DNA from: Ehretia macrophylla
Lineage: Eukaryota > Streptophyta > Magnoliopsida > Boraginales > Ehretiaceae
Reading direction: 5' to 3'
DNA: 64,000 nt
NCBI GenBank assembly: GCA_037974665.1
Contig: CM075764.1
Span: forward strand, 91,208,825 to 91,272,824
The position numbers and the translations under genes are program-made. Under the pieces are notes generated by a model. That model was not told the origin of the DNA. It did not search any database and saw nothing but the letters and a program-made list of their open reading frames with translations. Of this stretch, positions 1 through 12,445 are shown piece by piece (position 1 is the first letter of the stretch; the number at the start of each line of letters is the position of its first letter).

Positions 1-2798
1 TTGCCTCTGCATAATTGTAATAAAATAATATAATGAACAAAACAATACTCAGTAAGAAGGACACCCAGAGTTAGGCTCTGAGGATTATCTGAGTAAAATG
101 ATGCGATATAGAAATCAGAATTAAATTAAAGGCGCGATACGGAGTCAAAATACAAAAGGGACGAAAAATAGCTAATTCACACTAGACCAGAATTGAACCA
201 TAACCTGATCAATATAGAACATACACACAAAGATAATACCAGAATTACGTAATCGGGTATCATAAAACCTGTGCAATTATCTCACAATCCCATATGTACT
301 GAAGTATCATACAAACTTAACTGTATTATCAAAATATAAATATTTCACTTTTCAAAACATAAATGTCACATTATCATATACCACATAAATATCACCTAGA
401 GTTGTGATAGTCATAGCTAAATCACAGAATGGCCTCATGCGGTCCCATGCCTCCGTAAGGTGAGGCATTCCCCACCTATGGAACTAAGTATATGCGGCAG
501 TTTCACCCGTCGAATGGGTGTCACAGCTCTAGAGATAACACATAGCAATTAATATATTGAGTCATCAGATAATAACATTATCAGTACTTAAACATCACAG
601 TCCCATACTTCAAATCGAGTACAAAATTCTGAATGACAAGTGAATCGAAACAGAATCAACGAATATGAGACATTAAACTGAAACAGTAAGGAGAGAACCA
701 AAGGGGATCTAGGTGCAAGAGGGTTGTCCAACTTACCTCTATCAGGCCTTAAGCTAATTCAACATTTCTTTCGAACATTATGATTCAATACTAACTTCTG
801 GCTGCGACATAAGAATTATAAACTATAGTTTTATACATATTTACAAAGAATAGGCTAAGAGATTTCAACAAATATAAGTAAACCACAAATTATAAGTTCC
901 GAATAACTTTTTGAATGCTTTAACATTTATTTAGCAACTAATCAATTTCCATCTAAGTTCTTTATCTTGTATTGGCTTTCCCTGTTTTGTGTTTTCTAAT
1001 TACTTTTAACCATTCTTCTTACTTTTCTTTTCTTCGATCACGTGGCTGATGTATTTGTTACTACATATTACGCACGTGAACCACCACCACACACCAACTT
1101 ACTTACCCATCTTCATATACAATTATATACACGGCTGGTACACACAAACATACTACCTTCTTCATGAGTGAACACGCATGCTTACACTCTTTCAACACAT
1201 CTCCAAAGCTAATATGAACACACACATGGACACCATCTACCGCAGACATATCCATACATTCTCACCCCTATAACATACATAAATAATCATATTTGTGGAC
1301 CTAATTACAGCTCAAGCTAAATTCTTTTAATTCTTCAGTCGTTTAGCTACATGATACCAACCGAATGTTTTTCAAGCTAGTCATCAAATTTAGCATTTTA
1401 CAATGCAAAACTTCTTCAATCCAAACTAAGCCATAAACTAACTAGTTTCAAACTAAAATGAAAATAAATAGTTCAAGCTTCTTTGCCTTCATTCGAGTTC
1501 AATTCTATGCACAAAATTATGTTTTCCCTTGTTCATGTTTTCCATTCCAAATTCTCTTCTTTGCATTGCTTTCTTACTTTACTACATTCTTTTTCATTCT
1601 TTTCTTCTTTCTATCGGTTGCTCATATAAGCAAATGCATTTCGGAACTTGGGTTTTCTACATGTAATGTTATCTATTATCTATTTGTAGTTAATTAGCCC
1701 TTAAACTTATCCTACAAATGAACGGCTCTAACTGGTAGGCAAGAAAAGCTATAAGCACGAGATGCCTAATTCACAATATGGCATGTGTGTGTGTAAGAGT
1801 AGGAGGTGGTTAAATGTCAATAACCAAAGATGAGGTGTAAAATAACCATGCAAGCATGAGGTGGCATGCAAACATACATCTTTATCTTGCACTCTTTATT
1901 GTCTTTAGCATCCTTACTATCTTCCTCATCCTTCAAGAGCCAAACACGCGCCAGGCAGTTGTTTGGAAATAATGGCCAAGCTGATTCATATCACTTACTT
2001 TGAGTAAATTGCTTGTCGCCCCCCTGTGTTTTGCTCGAAATACTCATTCACCCCCTGTGTTTTTAAAATAGACTCATTACCCCCTGTAATTTTCGGAATG
2101 TAGCTGACCGCCCCCCTCTGTTAAAAAAACCATCTAATTTAACAGCAATTGCAACACACACGCTAAAAATTGGATTTTTTATGCTTTTGGTTTAAATAAA
2201 TTCGTTATTGGACAAAAATACTCTTTTAGTAAATTGTTTGCCACCCCCCTGTGTTTTGCCCGAAATACTCATTTACTCCCTGTAATTTTAAAATAGACTC
2301 ATTACCCCTTTGTGTTTTTTTTATTTTAACTTTGTGTAAGGTATAACGATCAATTAACTAATTTGACAACGTTTGTTAACGGAATAAGAGATTTTGGGTG
2401 CGTCAGCTTAATCGAAAAAATACAGGGTAGTAATAAGCCTATTTTAAAAACACATAGGGGTAATAAGCCTATATTAAAAACACAAGGAGTGAGTGAGTAT
2501 TTCGAGCAAAACATAGGAGGGCGACAAGTAATTTACTCCACTTACTTTTGCTCTTTGCTTTATAGCTAACGGTTAATAATCATTATATGTGAGTTAGATT
2601 TTACTAATTAATAACTGACCCCACAAGCTATCCTTAAACCAACATAAACCTCAACCGGAGTTGGAGTAAACTAGGATCAAGACAAAATAACATTGAAAAC
2701 TCGAATATAATGAAACGCGATATAACAATTATTGGTAACGGGGCTTTCTTTCACAATCACATAACTTATTTTTAACTCGCGTTTAGTTGGGGTATTAC
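1..2798 (-). mobile_element. Ty3/gypsy-type LTR, incomplete at window edge
   Basis: Read on the minus strand, a retrotransposon-type terminus starts at 2798 with TGTAATACCCCAACT, a common start of plant gypsy LTRs. Directly beyond it (2799 onward) F-box exon 1 sequence begins in mid-exon, so the boundary is sharp. The region leftwards is AT-rich and lacks a convincing ORF; small ORFs such as 1458-1697 look fortuitous. The left end, any partner LTR and the second copy of the 5-bp target (expected AAGTT) lie outside the window. A Mutator-like MITE is nested at 2002-2538. Lineage and full extent are inferred; only the 2798 boundary is well supported. Confidence 0.5.
2002..2538. mobile_element. 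Mutator-like MITE with 10-bp target duplication
   Basis: The element is bounded by GAGTAAATTG at the left and the inverted complement TTTACTC at the right. CACTTACTTT is repeated at 1992-2001 and 2539-2548, as expected for a 9-11 bp Mutator target duplication. The inverted repeats run about 90 bp and are rich in CCCCC(T)GTGTTTT motifs. A second, direct copy of the left terminal repeat starts near 2228, so the element has a tandem left end. The ORF at 2363-2569 lies mostly in the right inverted repeat and is not a gene. It is nested in the gypsy-type LTR. Confidence 0.85.
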
Positions 2799-3346
2799 AA
2801 AGTTGCCTCGTAGTCTTTTCACTTGTAAAATGCTAGAGGTTCTTGAATTAAGTGGTATTATTAGTCTCAATGTCCCAAGCTTGGTTTGTCTTCCAAATCT
2901 CAAAACCCTTCATCTCGCAACAGTGACTTACCAAAGCGATGAATCTTTTCAAAACCTTATATCTGGCTTTTCATCGTTGGAGACTTTGTATATTAATAGA
3001 GATTTATACGACAATGTGGTAAACTTTACCATATCTTCTCCTACATTGACAAATCTCACCTTCAAAATTTTCAAATCAGAGAGCCCCCGTACCTGAACAG
3101 CTTGACTACAACCATCCTATAGATGCTCATGCACTTATATACCTTGATCTATCTGACTTTTTGACGAGATACTTCTCTGTTGAAAACTTATGCTCGCTAG
3201 ATGAAGCAAAAGTTGAGACCATAAATATAAAATATATAGATATTCCGCTGATTGATGCTGATCGTTACTCCAATAATATTGTAGTTAAGCTTCTTCAAGG
3301 AGTTTATAATGTGAAGCATCTATCCATAAGTGGTGATATTCTTGAG
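2799..3346 (+). pseudogene. F-box/LRR exon 1 remnant cut by an LTR
   Basis: This is the 3' half of the family's exon 1. It encodes the conserved LFTCKMLEVLEL, SLVCLPNLKTLHL and NLISG.SSLETLYI repeats, then TISSPTL, a frame break near 3085 in a run of C's, and the end VYNVKHLSISGDILE followed by GTAAAC. The F-box and about 480 nt of exon 1 are missing because the gypsy-type LTR ends at 2798. The donor site is kept at 3347. No exon 2 or 3 is recognisable downstream. It cannot make an F-box protein. Confidence 0.88.
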
Positions 3347-4386
3347 GTAAACTGCTAATTTTTTTTTCTTACATTGTTGTTATTCAATTGAGTTTTATAA
3401 TTTTGTGAAATTTCTAACATTACTGATTTCTTCTACTTCTCTTCGTGTAATCTCATTGTTTTGTAATATTTTGGTAACTGGAAATCGTTGTATCCATTGT
3501 TGTACTCTTTGTGTTTCAAGTACTTTTCATACAATGCATATCAGTTTAACAACCCATGAACAAGACTGATTTCTCAAAATTATGCAACATCATTTTTGTC
3601 TTGCTTCTCTATCCTCTTTGAAATAAATCCCATATCTAAAATGAGACACGGGTTTGTTGTATTTAGTTATTGTGTTTAGCATCACGGTTTGACCAAACAA
3701 TTTCTTCTTCTATCTTGCAACTTCCTTGCATGCTTATCAGATTCCAGGATATTTTGGCCTTTACTTATGAATTGAAAATTAGAATTTCGAATAGTAAAGT
3801 ATTGATATAACATGGCTTTACCTATTTGTCTCTCATGTATAATTTTCTTTTCCAATTCTTAAAAGGATGTAGATATAATTTATGCAACGATAAACATGAA
3901 CTCCTGTATTGACTAATCGCCAGTGTTATGTTTGCTAGTCAATATTGATTAATATTGTACATTAAAACTTTGAATATTGTACATAGAAAATATTATTTTT
4001 GACAAGATTCTATACAACTTGACAATAGCCATATACAACTCATGTTAATTGCTAATCGCCTAGGTAGTTTTTCTCTAGAAATAATACATATATAAATATG
4101 TCTTTTTCTCTATATACTTTTGCGCATATGCATGTAAATGACTTTGTTTATAATAAGCCATCTGCACTATTCTTATCGAGTCCTAAATTTTAAGTGTGTA
4201 TTGAATTTTTATGCACCATAAATTGTAAAATGAAGTAATCAACAAGCTGGAACAATCCAATTCTCTTCTAAGCTCAGGTGGTTTGATGAGTGAGCTTTTT
4301 TGCACTTAGGATGGAAGTTAAAATTCATTTTTAGGATTGATTTGTTGAAAATTTAGGGCATGACCCCCATTGCAATCACAAACAAG
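3347..4386 (+). other. Orphan intron 1 sequence of the F-box family
   Basis: This stretch resembles the first introns of the paralogs. The start matches 33692-33900, and a stretch near 4225-4265 matches 41170-41200, which is intron 1 of the minus-strand copy at 44462. It has no ORF of note and stops at a MITE. Confidence 0.6.
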
Positions 4387-4389
4387 TAA

Positions 4390-4745
4390 GGGCAAGCTCA
4401 ATGGAGTCTCTAAATTTAGAGACTTTCTAAATTTGGATGTTCCAAACCTGTTTTTAGAGCCCCCAAACCTAAAAAGCAACACTATTTATGACAAAAGTAC
4501 GTGAGGTCTACCATTTTTAGCTAAAAAGATGCCAAAATAGAGCTTGAGCTTTATTTTGTTCAACAAATTTAGAGCCCCAAATTTAGATTGTGCTCTATTT
4601 TAGTATTTTTTAAGTCAAAAGTGATGGGACCCTACGTACTTTTGTCATGAATAGTGTTATTTTTTAAGTTTGGGGCTCTAAAAACAGGTTTGGAACATTC
4701 AAATTTAAAAAGTCTTTAAATTTAAAGACTCCATTAAACTTGTCC
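4390..4745. mobile_element. Tourist-like (PIF/Harbinger) MITE
   Basis: A 356-bp element folds almost end to end. The left end GGGCAAGCTCAATGGAGTC pairs with the complement of the right end, and the arms stay complementary for about 170 bp. TAA flanks both sides (4387-4389 and 4746-4748), the 3-bp target expected for Harbinger elements. It has no coding capacity. Confidence 0.85.
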
Positions 4746-4759
4746 TAAGAAGAGAGTAT

Positions 4760-5262
4760 CCCTTGCCTCAAACCTTTAAACTCCTCAAAAAGTACTCCTC
4801 CAATCGTCCATTGATAGCAATGAATTTGTTTGGGTAGTCTAAAACTAAACCTGCATAGCTTTGATGATAAAGTCTGAGTTGATTGAATCAAAAGTCATCA
4901 TTATGTCGACTTCCATAAGCTCATAAGCTCACATTATTCCTGTCTAATCAAAAAATTGCCCATAATCTTTATACTTATTATAACTTTCCACGATTTAGGA
5001 TGAATGATAATTTTAGGGTCTAAACTTAATCTTATATAAAATTAAAGACAAGAATTTCAAAACCTTAATGGAAGGACTAAAACTTTTGAAAATGAGATAT
5101 TTATACACTATTAATCACAAAATATTGAGTTAGTATTACTTTTAACCCTGCAATGTATGTACAATATGATATTTCACCCTAATGTTAGTTTTATACACTT
5201 AACCTTGTCAACAAGCATGTCTCTTATAATTTTTAAAAGCTTACGAATATATCTAAATACCC
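4760..5262 (-). repeat. Inverted copy of 58895-59375
   Basis: This stretch is the reverse complement of 58895-59375 with moderate divergence. It keeps the order of blocks, including the run around CTATGCAGG and the sequence near 5110-5160 matching 59025-59070. On the minus strand near 4915-4830 it contains a decayed match to the LINE reverse-transcriptase fragment described at 59212-59300. In both places it lies next to F-box family sequence. Confidence 0.75.
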
Positions 5263-5452
5263 TTTGTTTTTACTAATGATACAAAGGTATTAAGTGATAT
5301 AAGATAAATATTAAGGTACAAAATCTTATACTTTATACATTAAATGGTAAAGCGTTATTGATGTTAGGTTAATATTATTTTATCCTCTCCATGTATATAC
5401 AGTTTAATATTTTTTCCAAATACTTTAATTTATATCACTCACCCTCTTCATG

Positions 5453-5629
5453 TTGTGGTCCAGATGGTACATGAACTACCAATGAGCGGACTTTATCTGC
5501 AAGGTCAAGGGTTCGAAACTCATTAGAAGTAGTTCGTGGCCAGAGGCATTGAACCCCGAGTAGGGATTAGTCTCATATCTTTGAGTGTTAGACATCTCGT
5601 GACCTCTAACCTAAAAAAAAAAAAAAAAA
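5453..5629 (+). mobile_element. tRNA-derived SINE
   Basis: The 177-bp unit starts TTGTGGTCCAGATGG (box A-like) and has GGTTCGAAACTC (box B-like) about 60 bp in. It ends in an A tract of about 17 bases. CTCTTCATG is repeated on both sides (5444-5452 and 5630-5638) as the target duplication. Pol III boxes, tail and duplication together identify a SINE. Confidence 0.88.
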
Positions 5630-5638
5630 CTCTTCATG

Positions 5639-6724
5639 CTTTAGTTAACAAAAATGTTTGTTATTGTGTTTATAACAAATGAACGAAAATGCCTCTTATT
5701 TTTACCTAATAACACAAAACGGCTAAGTGATACAAAGTAAATATTATGAGAGAAAAAAATATAACATTTTGTATATATTAAGTAATTAAAATGATGTTAA
5801 CCCGGAAAAAAAAAAAGAATATAACTATTAGGGGAAGAAATGTTATACTATTTATGCAATTTAATATTTTGTTTGGAGTTTTATTTTTTGTAGTAATTTT
5901 TTTGTCTAGAATTTTCAAAATCTGCACACACAAAAACACAAAGTAAACATTAGATATAAATGAAAATTTTTTTTGTACCTTCGTATATTATTAACGATTA
6001 TGAAGGAAATCTTAGTTAATTACATTATATGAGAAGGCTGAGTAATATAAATTAAACATTTGAGAGGAAAGTATGTTATTAATATTTATTTACTAATAAA
6101 GATTTTAAGAGAAGATTAAATTAATTTTTTAAATTAAATATATCTTAATATATATATATATATATATAAGAAATATTTCAAATGAGTGGAGGCTGCTAAT
6201 AGCTCCGCCATTGCACCTGTAAGTACAACCATTCCTATGATGGTTGACATTTACTTCAACTATAAAGAGGAAATTTTCCAAGAGGATTTATAAATAGAAA
6301 ACTATTGACAGAGAAAATATAGCTTATTTCAAGCTTGTACTCAAGATCTAAATAGATGATGAACAAGTCATATTCAACATCTTTGAGGATATATATCAAT
6401 TATCAAAATCTTTGAACGAGTGAATTCAATAACATAGAGCTAGAGACAAGCTTAAAACATACATAAATCAATAAAGAACTTGGCTTAAAAATATATTAAT
6501 TAGATTAGTTGTAATTAGGAACATATAAAAATTGGCTGCACAAGTATCAGCGAACAACATCAAAGTATGCAGCAATTCTAATCAAAATATAATTGCATAT
6601 ATTTACATTAAGGTTCTCTCCTGCTGTCTGTATCAGCATAGCTTGTCAAAATATTTGCAAATCTATTCCATCTCCAACTTCACAAATGAAAAACAGAAGA
6701 TGGAAGATGCTTCTTCAAGCAATC
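5639..6724. other. AT-rich spacer and 3' flank of the F-box copy
   Basis: No gene is seen. A (TA)n run lies at 6148-6168. From about 6180 the sequence is the reverse complement of 36280-36860, the 3' flank of the plus-strand F-box copy, so it belongs to the inverted duplication. Confidence 0.7.
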
Positions 6725-9700
6725 TCAAGAAAATGTAATTCCACATTCTTTAGATCCTCGGGAAAACTCCGATACCTTCTTAAGCAACTGAAATTTAGCC
6801 TCAACGTCAAGATAATAGGCAGCCTTTACTGTCATTGTTCTCAATACCTTAGCATTCTTCAGAATAAAAGCTATCATTGCAAGTTCATCTTCCAGGCCTT
6901 CAAATCCACTCATTAACATTGTTTTGAGGCATGAGAACAAACATATAGGAACTTTTTCAGGTTTGCTCCAGCATGCCACATGTGGGGCCTCATGATTCAA
7001 AACCTACAATAGCAACAAGAAAAAGTTAAAAAGTTTGTCGATTAAGAAAGAAAACCATGCCCTCCCCCGCCCCTCTTACCCACCCACCCAACCCCCCCCC
7101 CCCCCCTCCTTCTCTCTCTCCATGGGCTTTTACTGACCACTGAAAGGGTAAGAGATTCTAATTTATGCAAGCCTTCAACCAAGTTGAGTAGCAAATTGAA
7201 ATGACAGCATTTAGCATCCACATACAATCGAGTTAGTCTCAGAAAGCTTGGAGATGCACCTGCATGGCTAAGAGCCTTCACAAAAGGAAAAGACAATAGA
7301 ATAAATAAAAATTAAATTGTGTTCATGTCCCATACTAATAATTTTAAGCATACTACACTATAATAACAAGAAGGTGAGACAACATAAATTGGGCATCCAC
7401 CATGTGCAGATGAATATAAAGATCCAAATAAAAAATTAGCAACTAACCTACAACTTCTTAAACTAGAAAATTCCAAAATGTAAAATACTTCAAAAGTACA
7501 ATCTATTAATTCAAAGATTGACATTCACTTCACTGAAGGGGAAAATTTTCTATTAAAAGGTCAAGAGAAAGATATTCGTTTTGATTCAGGTATTAAAGCC
7601 TATATCTCAGGCTTGAATCTATATCTTCACAGGACACCGTTTTATATATCTTAGAACAGCATATTCTAAATATCAAGCTAAAGCTTTAAGATTGACAGAG
7701 AAAGGGAAACTGAAGATCATTTCAGCACACAAATCAAGAACCAGACTCTTGCACAAGTGAAAAGTACAATGGAACCAATAACTCTTGATCAATGCAGACA
7801 TCAATTCTTTCATGTTATCGAGTGCTATCCCCAGTACTTTTCCATATATTGGGGATTTTGTAGCATCAAAATCCTGCAAAGACTAAACATGTGACAGTTA
7901 TTCTTTCATATATCGTATAAGATGATGGCGGATGATAGCCTGTAGAAATTCCCATCTTCCTGACTGTCAACTTGCCATTGCATATTTGGTTGAAAAAAAA
8001 AAGAAATTTGATTGTACCAGCTAGTTGATGTCCTCGTTTAAAAAATTATGGTTCACAAGGATTCAATTTACAATGTAAATATGGAGAATTCATAAAAGTA
8101 ACATAGATAGTGAATATCATTTTGCTGTTGTAAGTCGGAGATCTTGTGGGCATTTTAGGATAAAACTCAGCAGGGTTCATCTCATTAGATGTAAAAACCG
8201 AAAAACAGAAACAAGCTGGAGGTGTTATACAAAAAAATTGCATTGTGATGGTGAGATGTCCTTTGTCCTGCTGGGTCTTCCCCAACTCTCATGCCCTCTC
8301 TCAATCAAGAGATGGTATCCAGTAGAATCACAGTGGCACATAAGTCTGGTCAACATATGACGAACAATATTACCCCTGTTATCAGCTACATCTCTGTCAG
8401 ATACAATGCCAAGTGACCTATGCTAATGAAATTTCTCTCCAATGATGTCTCTCGGAATACCAATGATCGAAGGCATAAAATTGCCGGTCAGAACGTTTTA
8501 CTCTTAGACCTCTCTACGTTCTCCACAAATTCGAATAGATTAAAACAAAAAGCCAGGTTTTACTTAAATTTCTAATCATACGTGCCAAAATGTTTTTAGA
8601 TGAAGTCAAAAATAGTCATCAGGCCAATAGGAATATAACAACCTTATGGAAAGTATCTGAGGAGTTATTGTACTTCTGAAGCAGGACAATGATTTTATCA
8701 CTAGAAAGAAGAAAGGTACCTCTATGATAGGTATTTCATAAGCAATAAAACAGATTACCAAAGAATTGCTTCTTTTACTATATGCAAAAGGAAACGGAAA
8801 AACGAAGGAAAGAGAAATATTTATTAGATAAATGGAATACAAAAGTTTATGTTTATGATTTTGTGGGAATGGTTTTCAGCATCCACTTTAGAGCTGGAAA
8901 AGAAATTTGCACTTAAGAGCCATTGAGTTGTAACAATGAGTAACATAGGTAAATCCATGTTACATTAATACTTTACAGATGAGAATTCTATTTGTCTAAT
9001 TCATAACTAGGTAACAAGGCCAACATTATTAAAGGATTTCAGATATGCTACTTATTTTAAAGAGGATAGAGAAGCAAAACAAGAATGCTTCTGATAATTA
9101 GTTTTGAGTCTTTACAAGAGATGATGAGTCTGGTCTGTGGGTTATTATTCTGATACGCATTGTATGAACACAATGATTTCCAGTTACCGAAATGTTACAA
9201 AATAATGAGATTACACGAAGAGAAGTCGAATAAATCAGTAATGGGAAAATATTCACGAAATTTTCAAACTCACTTGAATAACAAGAATGTAAGGCCGAAA
9301 ATTAGCAGTTTACTTCAAGGATATCAAGACTCACAGATAGATACTTGACGTTATAAACTCCTTGAAGAAGTTTAACTACAGCTTTAGAGTAATGATCATA
9401 GTCAATCAGCGGAACATTTGCTCCGCCTTTTATATTTTTGTTCCAAAGCTCTGCTTCCTCCAACGAGCATAAGTTTTCAATAAAGAAGTCTCCTGACAAA
9501 CAGTCGGATAGATGAAGGTATTTAAGTGCAGGAGCATTTATCTCAAGCTTGTAGTCAATCTCTCTTCGGAAGGTATGGTCTGTTTGGTAAAATAGGAAGG
9601 TGAGATTTCTCAATGTTGGAGAAGATATTGTAAAGGTGACCACATTGTCATATGCATCTCTTTGAATAATCAGAGTCTCCAGCGATGAACAACCAGAAAT

Positions 9701-10288
9701 GAGCTTACGTACAGATTCATCGCATTGTTACCTTCCATATCTTAGACGAAGGGTTTTGAGATTTGGAAGACAAACCAAGCTTGGGACACTGAGATACGCA
9801 CCACATAATTCAAGAAACTCTAGCGTCTCACAAGTGAAAAGATTACAAGGCAACTGAATGAGTGGATCAGAAGGGTAGGAATCATTCAAACAAAACGCAA
9901 GCACTTTAAGATTCCTAGCAACTGCAGCGGTTATCCAAGTAGTAACATCATACACCTCACAATGTTTCCCAACCGTAAGAGAAAACTTGTCTATAGTTTG
10001 TTGATTGAGTAATAACAAAACCTTGTTAACAAAATGTGCAAATTTGATGTTCCTTTCGTTTGTAGCACGTCAACTGAACCGGCGGATATTGTCTCTGAAA
10101 ATGAGATTATGGATATTTTTCCTGAGATTTCTCCACCTTGTTGACACCAAGCTGGTGGCCACAGCGTCCTTCGTTGGAAGAAGCGATATAATGTGAAAAA
10201 GAACCGATTTTGGTAAGTTGGTAAGCCTATCAATGTCATTTGAAGGTCGTTGGCACTTATGGCCAGAAGGTCTTGCATTTGATGACAT
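6725..10288 (-). pseudogene. F-box/LRR/FBD gene copy with two nonsense codons
   Basis: Model: exon 1 10288-9314, exon 2 7275-7138, exon 3 7003-6725 (463 codons plus stop if read through). Exon 1 starts MSSNARPSGHK and has an F-box (about residues 20-56: DRLTNLPKSVLFHIISLLPT), then LRRs. A TGA at 10072-10070, where the plus-strand paralog has CGA, cuts the protein after the F-box. A TAA at 9730-9728 replaces TAC. Exon 2 and exon 3 are open. Exon 3 carries the FBD domain (CWSKPEKVPICL, GLEDELAMIAFILKNAKVLRTMTV). F-box proteins of this kind are expected to bind SKP1 in SCF ubiquitin ligases, with the LRR/FBD part choosing the substrate. This copy could make at most a 72-residue F-box peptide. 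Confidence 0.9.
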
Positions 10289-10360
10289 CTCCAAGATAGA
10301 TTGATAATTTTACTGGGTTTTGGCTTGTGAACAGAAACACCAACTTGATTTGCTGCTGCT

Positions 10361-10367
10361 TGTATAT
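10361..10367 (-). promoter_or_regulatory. Degenerate TATA-like site of the F-box copy
   Basis: On the minus strand the site reads ATATACA, about 75 bp before the ATG at 10288. The equivalent place in the plus-strand paralog has a good TATATAA. The weaker site fits a decayed gene; function is inferred. Confidence 0.35.
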
Positions 10368-10622
10368 GTGGGATGTTAACGTAGCAAAGCTCATTTGAGC
10401 TCTACGAAGCAAAAAGAAAGAGAAAAATGCTCCTCATTATGAAATTTTTTTGAAAAAGGTGGCGCAATGATAAGAGAGAAGAAAATACAGCTAACATGAC
10501 TAATGTGATTGATGTGACAACACAAAAAATAAATTAGCACATGTCTATTTTGAGGTCTGCCGCACACGGCTCAAGAAAATTTGCCTTGGACTTTTGCTAA
10601 AGTATGAACCTATAAATAAAAG

Positions 10623-11308
10623 GGGGTAAAAATTATTTTAGTCTTTGAGGTTTATTCTAAAGATTAAATTAATTTTTTAAGTTTGTAAAATGATTAAAGA
10701 GGTCCCTCTAATTAACTTTTGTTAACCAAATATTAATAGTTAAAGAGTTAACTGAGTTAAAAGACCATTATATTCTTAAGCAATATATATTATAAAAGAA
10801 AATTACAATAAAAGTCTAAATCAGTCTAAAAAAATATAATTCATATCATTTGTGCAGGAAAAAAAAACTAAAAACTAAAAAATATCCGTTCAAACATAAA
10901 TAAATTAAAGTCAGTAATATATAGTTAAAAAATGAACAATCATCATCGACATAATTAGCAGCGAGGGTACCGGCCAGAGAAGATGATGAATCATGATTGT
11001 TCATTTTTTAACAATATATTACTTACTTTAATTCGTTTATGTTTGAACTGATATTTTTTAATTTTTTTTTTCCTACGCGAATTATGTGAATTATGTTTTT
11101 TTTAGACTGATTTAGAGTTTTATTGTAATTTTCTTTTTTAATATATGTTGCCTAAGGATATAATGGTCTTTTAACTCGGTCAACCCTTTGACTGTTAACA
11201 TTTGACTAACAAAAGTTAACTGCAAGGACCTCTTTAGTCTTTTTACAAATCTGAGAGACCAATTTGGTCTTTAGAGCAAACCTGAGAGACTAAAATGGTT
11301 TTTACCCT
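10623..11308. mobile_element. Mutator-like foldback element, 686 bp
   Basis: The two arms, about 320 bp each, are inverted repeats (left GGGGTAAAAATTATTTTAG, right end complement AGGGTAAAAACCATTTTAG) around a loop of about 50 bp near 10960. AAATAAAAG is repeated exactly at 10614-10622 and 11309-11317, a 9-bp Mutator-type target duplication. It has no ORF. It lies just upstream of the F-box copy. Confidence 0.88.
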
Positions 11309-11449
11309 AAATAAAAGTCCATTCTTGAAGTTTTAGCATTCAATTGCAGAGAACAAACTTAGTTTTTTTTGATTGATTTTGGTCTTTATTGTGAGAGTTA
11401 ACTTTTTATATTATTTGAAAGAATAAAAAATTAGTTTTTTTTATATGAA

Positions 11450-12155
11450 ATAAAAAAAAATTATCCTTCAGATTTTGGGAAATGAACATTTTAATCTTTT
11501 AACTTTTGTAAAGTAACAATTTGATTCATTTTAATGTTAATTTTTTATAATTTTTCTATTTTATTCTTGGACCATTTTCTCTCTCCTGCATGGTATTAAA
11601 GACATATTTGGGATATTATCAAAAATCAGAAAAAATCACCAAAAAATTCACAAAATGAGATTAAAGACACGTTTAGGATATTTCCTGCATGACCATTTTG
11701 GGTTATCAAGTTCAAAAATAGGAGATGTTATTGTGGGTCAAAAGCAACTGTTCGCGAACAGTTATCAAGTTCAAAAATTATAACTTATTTTTGTGAACAG
11801 TTGCTTTTGACCATAATAACATCTCATATTTTTTAACTTAATAATTGTTCCGTTTATTTCTTCTCTAACTCTGGTGGATGATGATGTTGAAGACATTTTG
11901 TAGAAATTGTATTTTTTTTTGTTTTGGTTTGGACATGTATATTTTGTGATTTTTTTGGTAATTTTTGGTGATTTTTTTCTGATTTTTGGTGATATTCCAA
12001 ACGTGTTTTTAATGTCATGCAAGAGAGAGAAAATAGGTCCAATGGTAAAATAAAAAAATCACAAAAAGTTAACATTAAAACGGACCAAATTGTCACTTTT
12101 CAAAAATTGAGGGATTAAAAGGTTCCTTTCTCAAAACCTGAAAGACTAAAAGATT
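11450..12155. mobile_element. Second foldback/MITE, ends approximate
   Basis: Sequence near 11460-11620 is the reverse complement of 12155-11990 (shared blocks include TTAATGTTAA and CTCTCTCCTGCATG on the left arm). A shorter inverted pair at 11735-11760 and 11795-11820 surrounds the centre, with a CAACTGTTCGCGAACAGTT palindrome. I could not fix the target duplication. The ORFs at 11771-12096 are reading frames through the arms. Confidence 0.65.
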
Positions 12156-12354
12156 TTTATCTTTTCTTTTATTAAAGAGAGTTGTTGTAAAATATTTTTA
12201 TATCATAGTAAAAAAAAAATTTATTTTATTATGGTTTTTCTCTCAATTTATTTGAAGGATTTCAATAAATTTAGTGTCTTAATTATTTTAATTTTATATT
12301 ATTTTCATTTAAATTTTAGTTGTATAATACTATTTGTCTCCGATTATTCTGTTG

Positions 12355-12445
12355 CGTCGATACCCAACATGGGAATGAACGGCAACCATGAAAGGTTTGC
12401 ACTAGTGCGAAACCCCTGTGGAGAAGATGAAGGGTTCTAAGGGGT
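12355..12445 (-). promoter_or_regulatory. F-box family promoter scrap
   Basis: On the minus strand this matches the promoter of the plus-strand copy at 32565-32630, including CTTCTCCAC, GGTTT.GCACTAGTGCA and GGTTGCCGTTC. No exon 1 follows it, so it is a leftover of a lost copy. Confidence 0.55.

Larger units (their letters stand above)
6180..10400 (-). repeat. Left arm of a ~4.2-kb inverted duplication
   Basis: This arm matches 32580-36860 in the opposite orientation over the 3' flank, all three exons, both introns and the promoter. The intron-1 stretch at 8606-8842 is nearly the same as 34160-34408. The arms are about 22 kb apart and enclose the Sirevirus block. Confidence 0.88.

Noticed and set aside
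1458-1697. 79-codon plus-strand ORF rich in F, L and S
   Set aside because: It lies in AT-rich LTR-type DNA, has no domain and a composition expected by chance.
6532-6916. Two overlapping plus-strand ORFs
   Set aside because: They are antisense to exon 3 and the 3' flank of the F-box copy at 10288-6725.
11771-12096. Minus-strand ORFs of 80 and 83 codons
   Set aside because: They run through the arms of a foldback element, are lysine-rich by composition and overlap in different frames.
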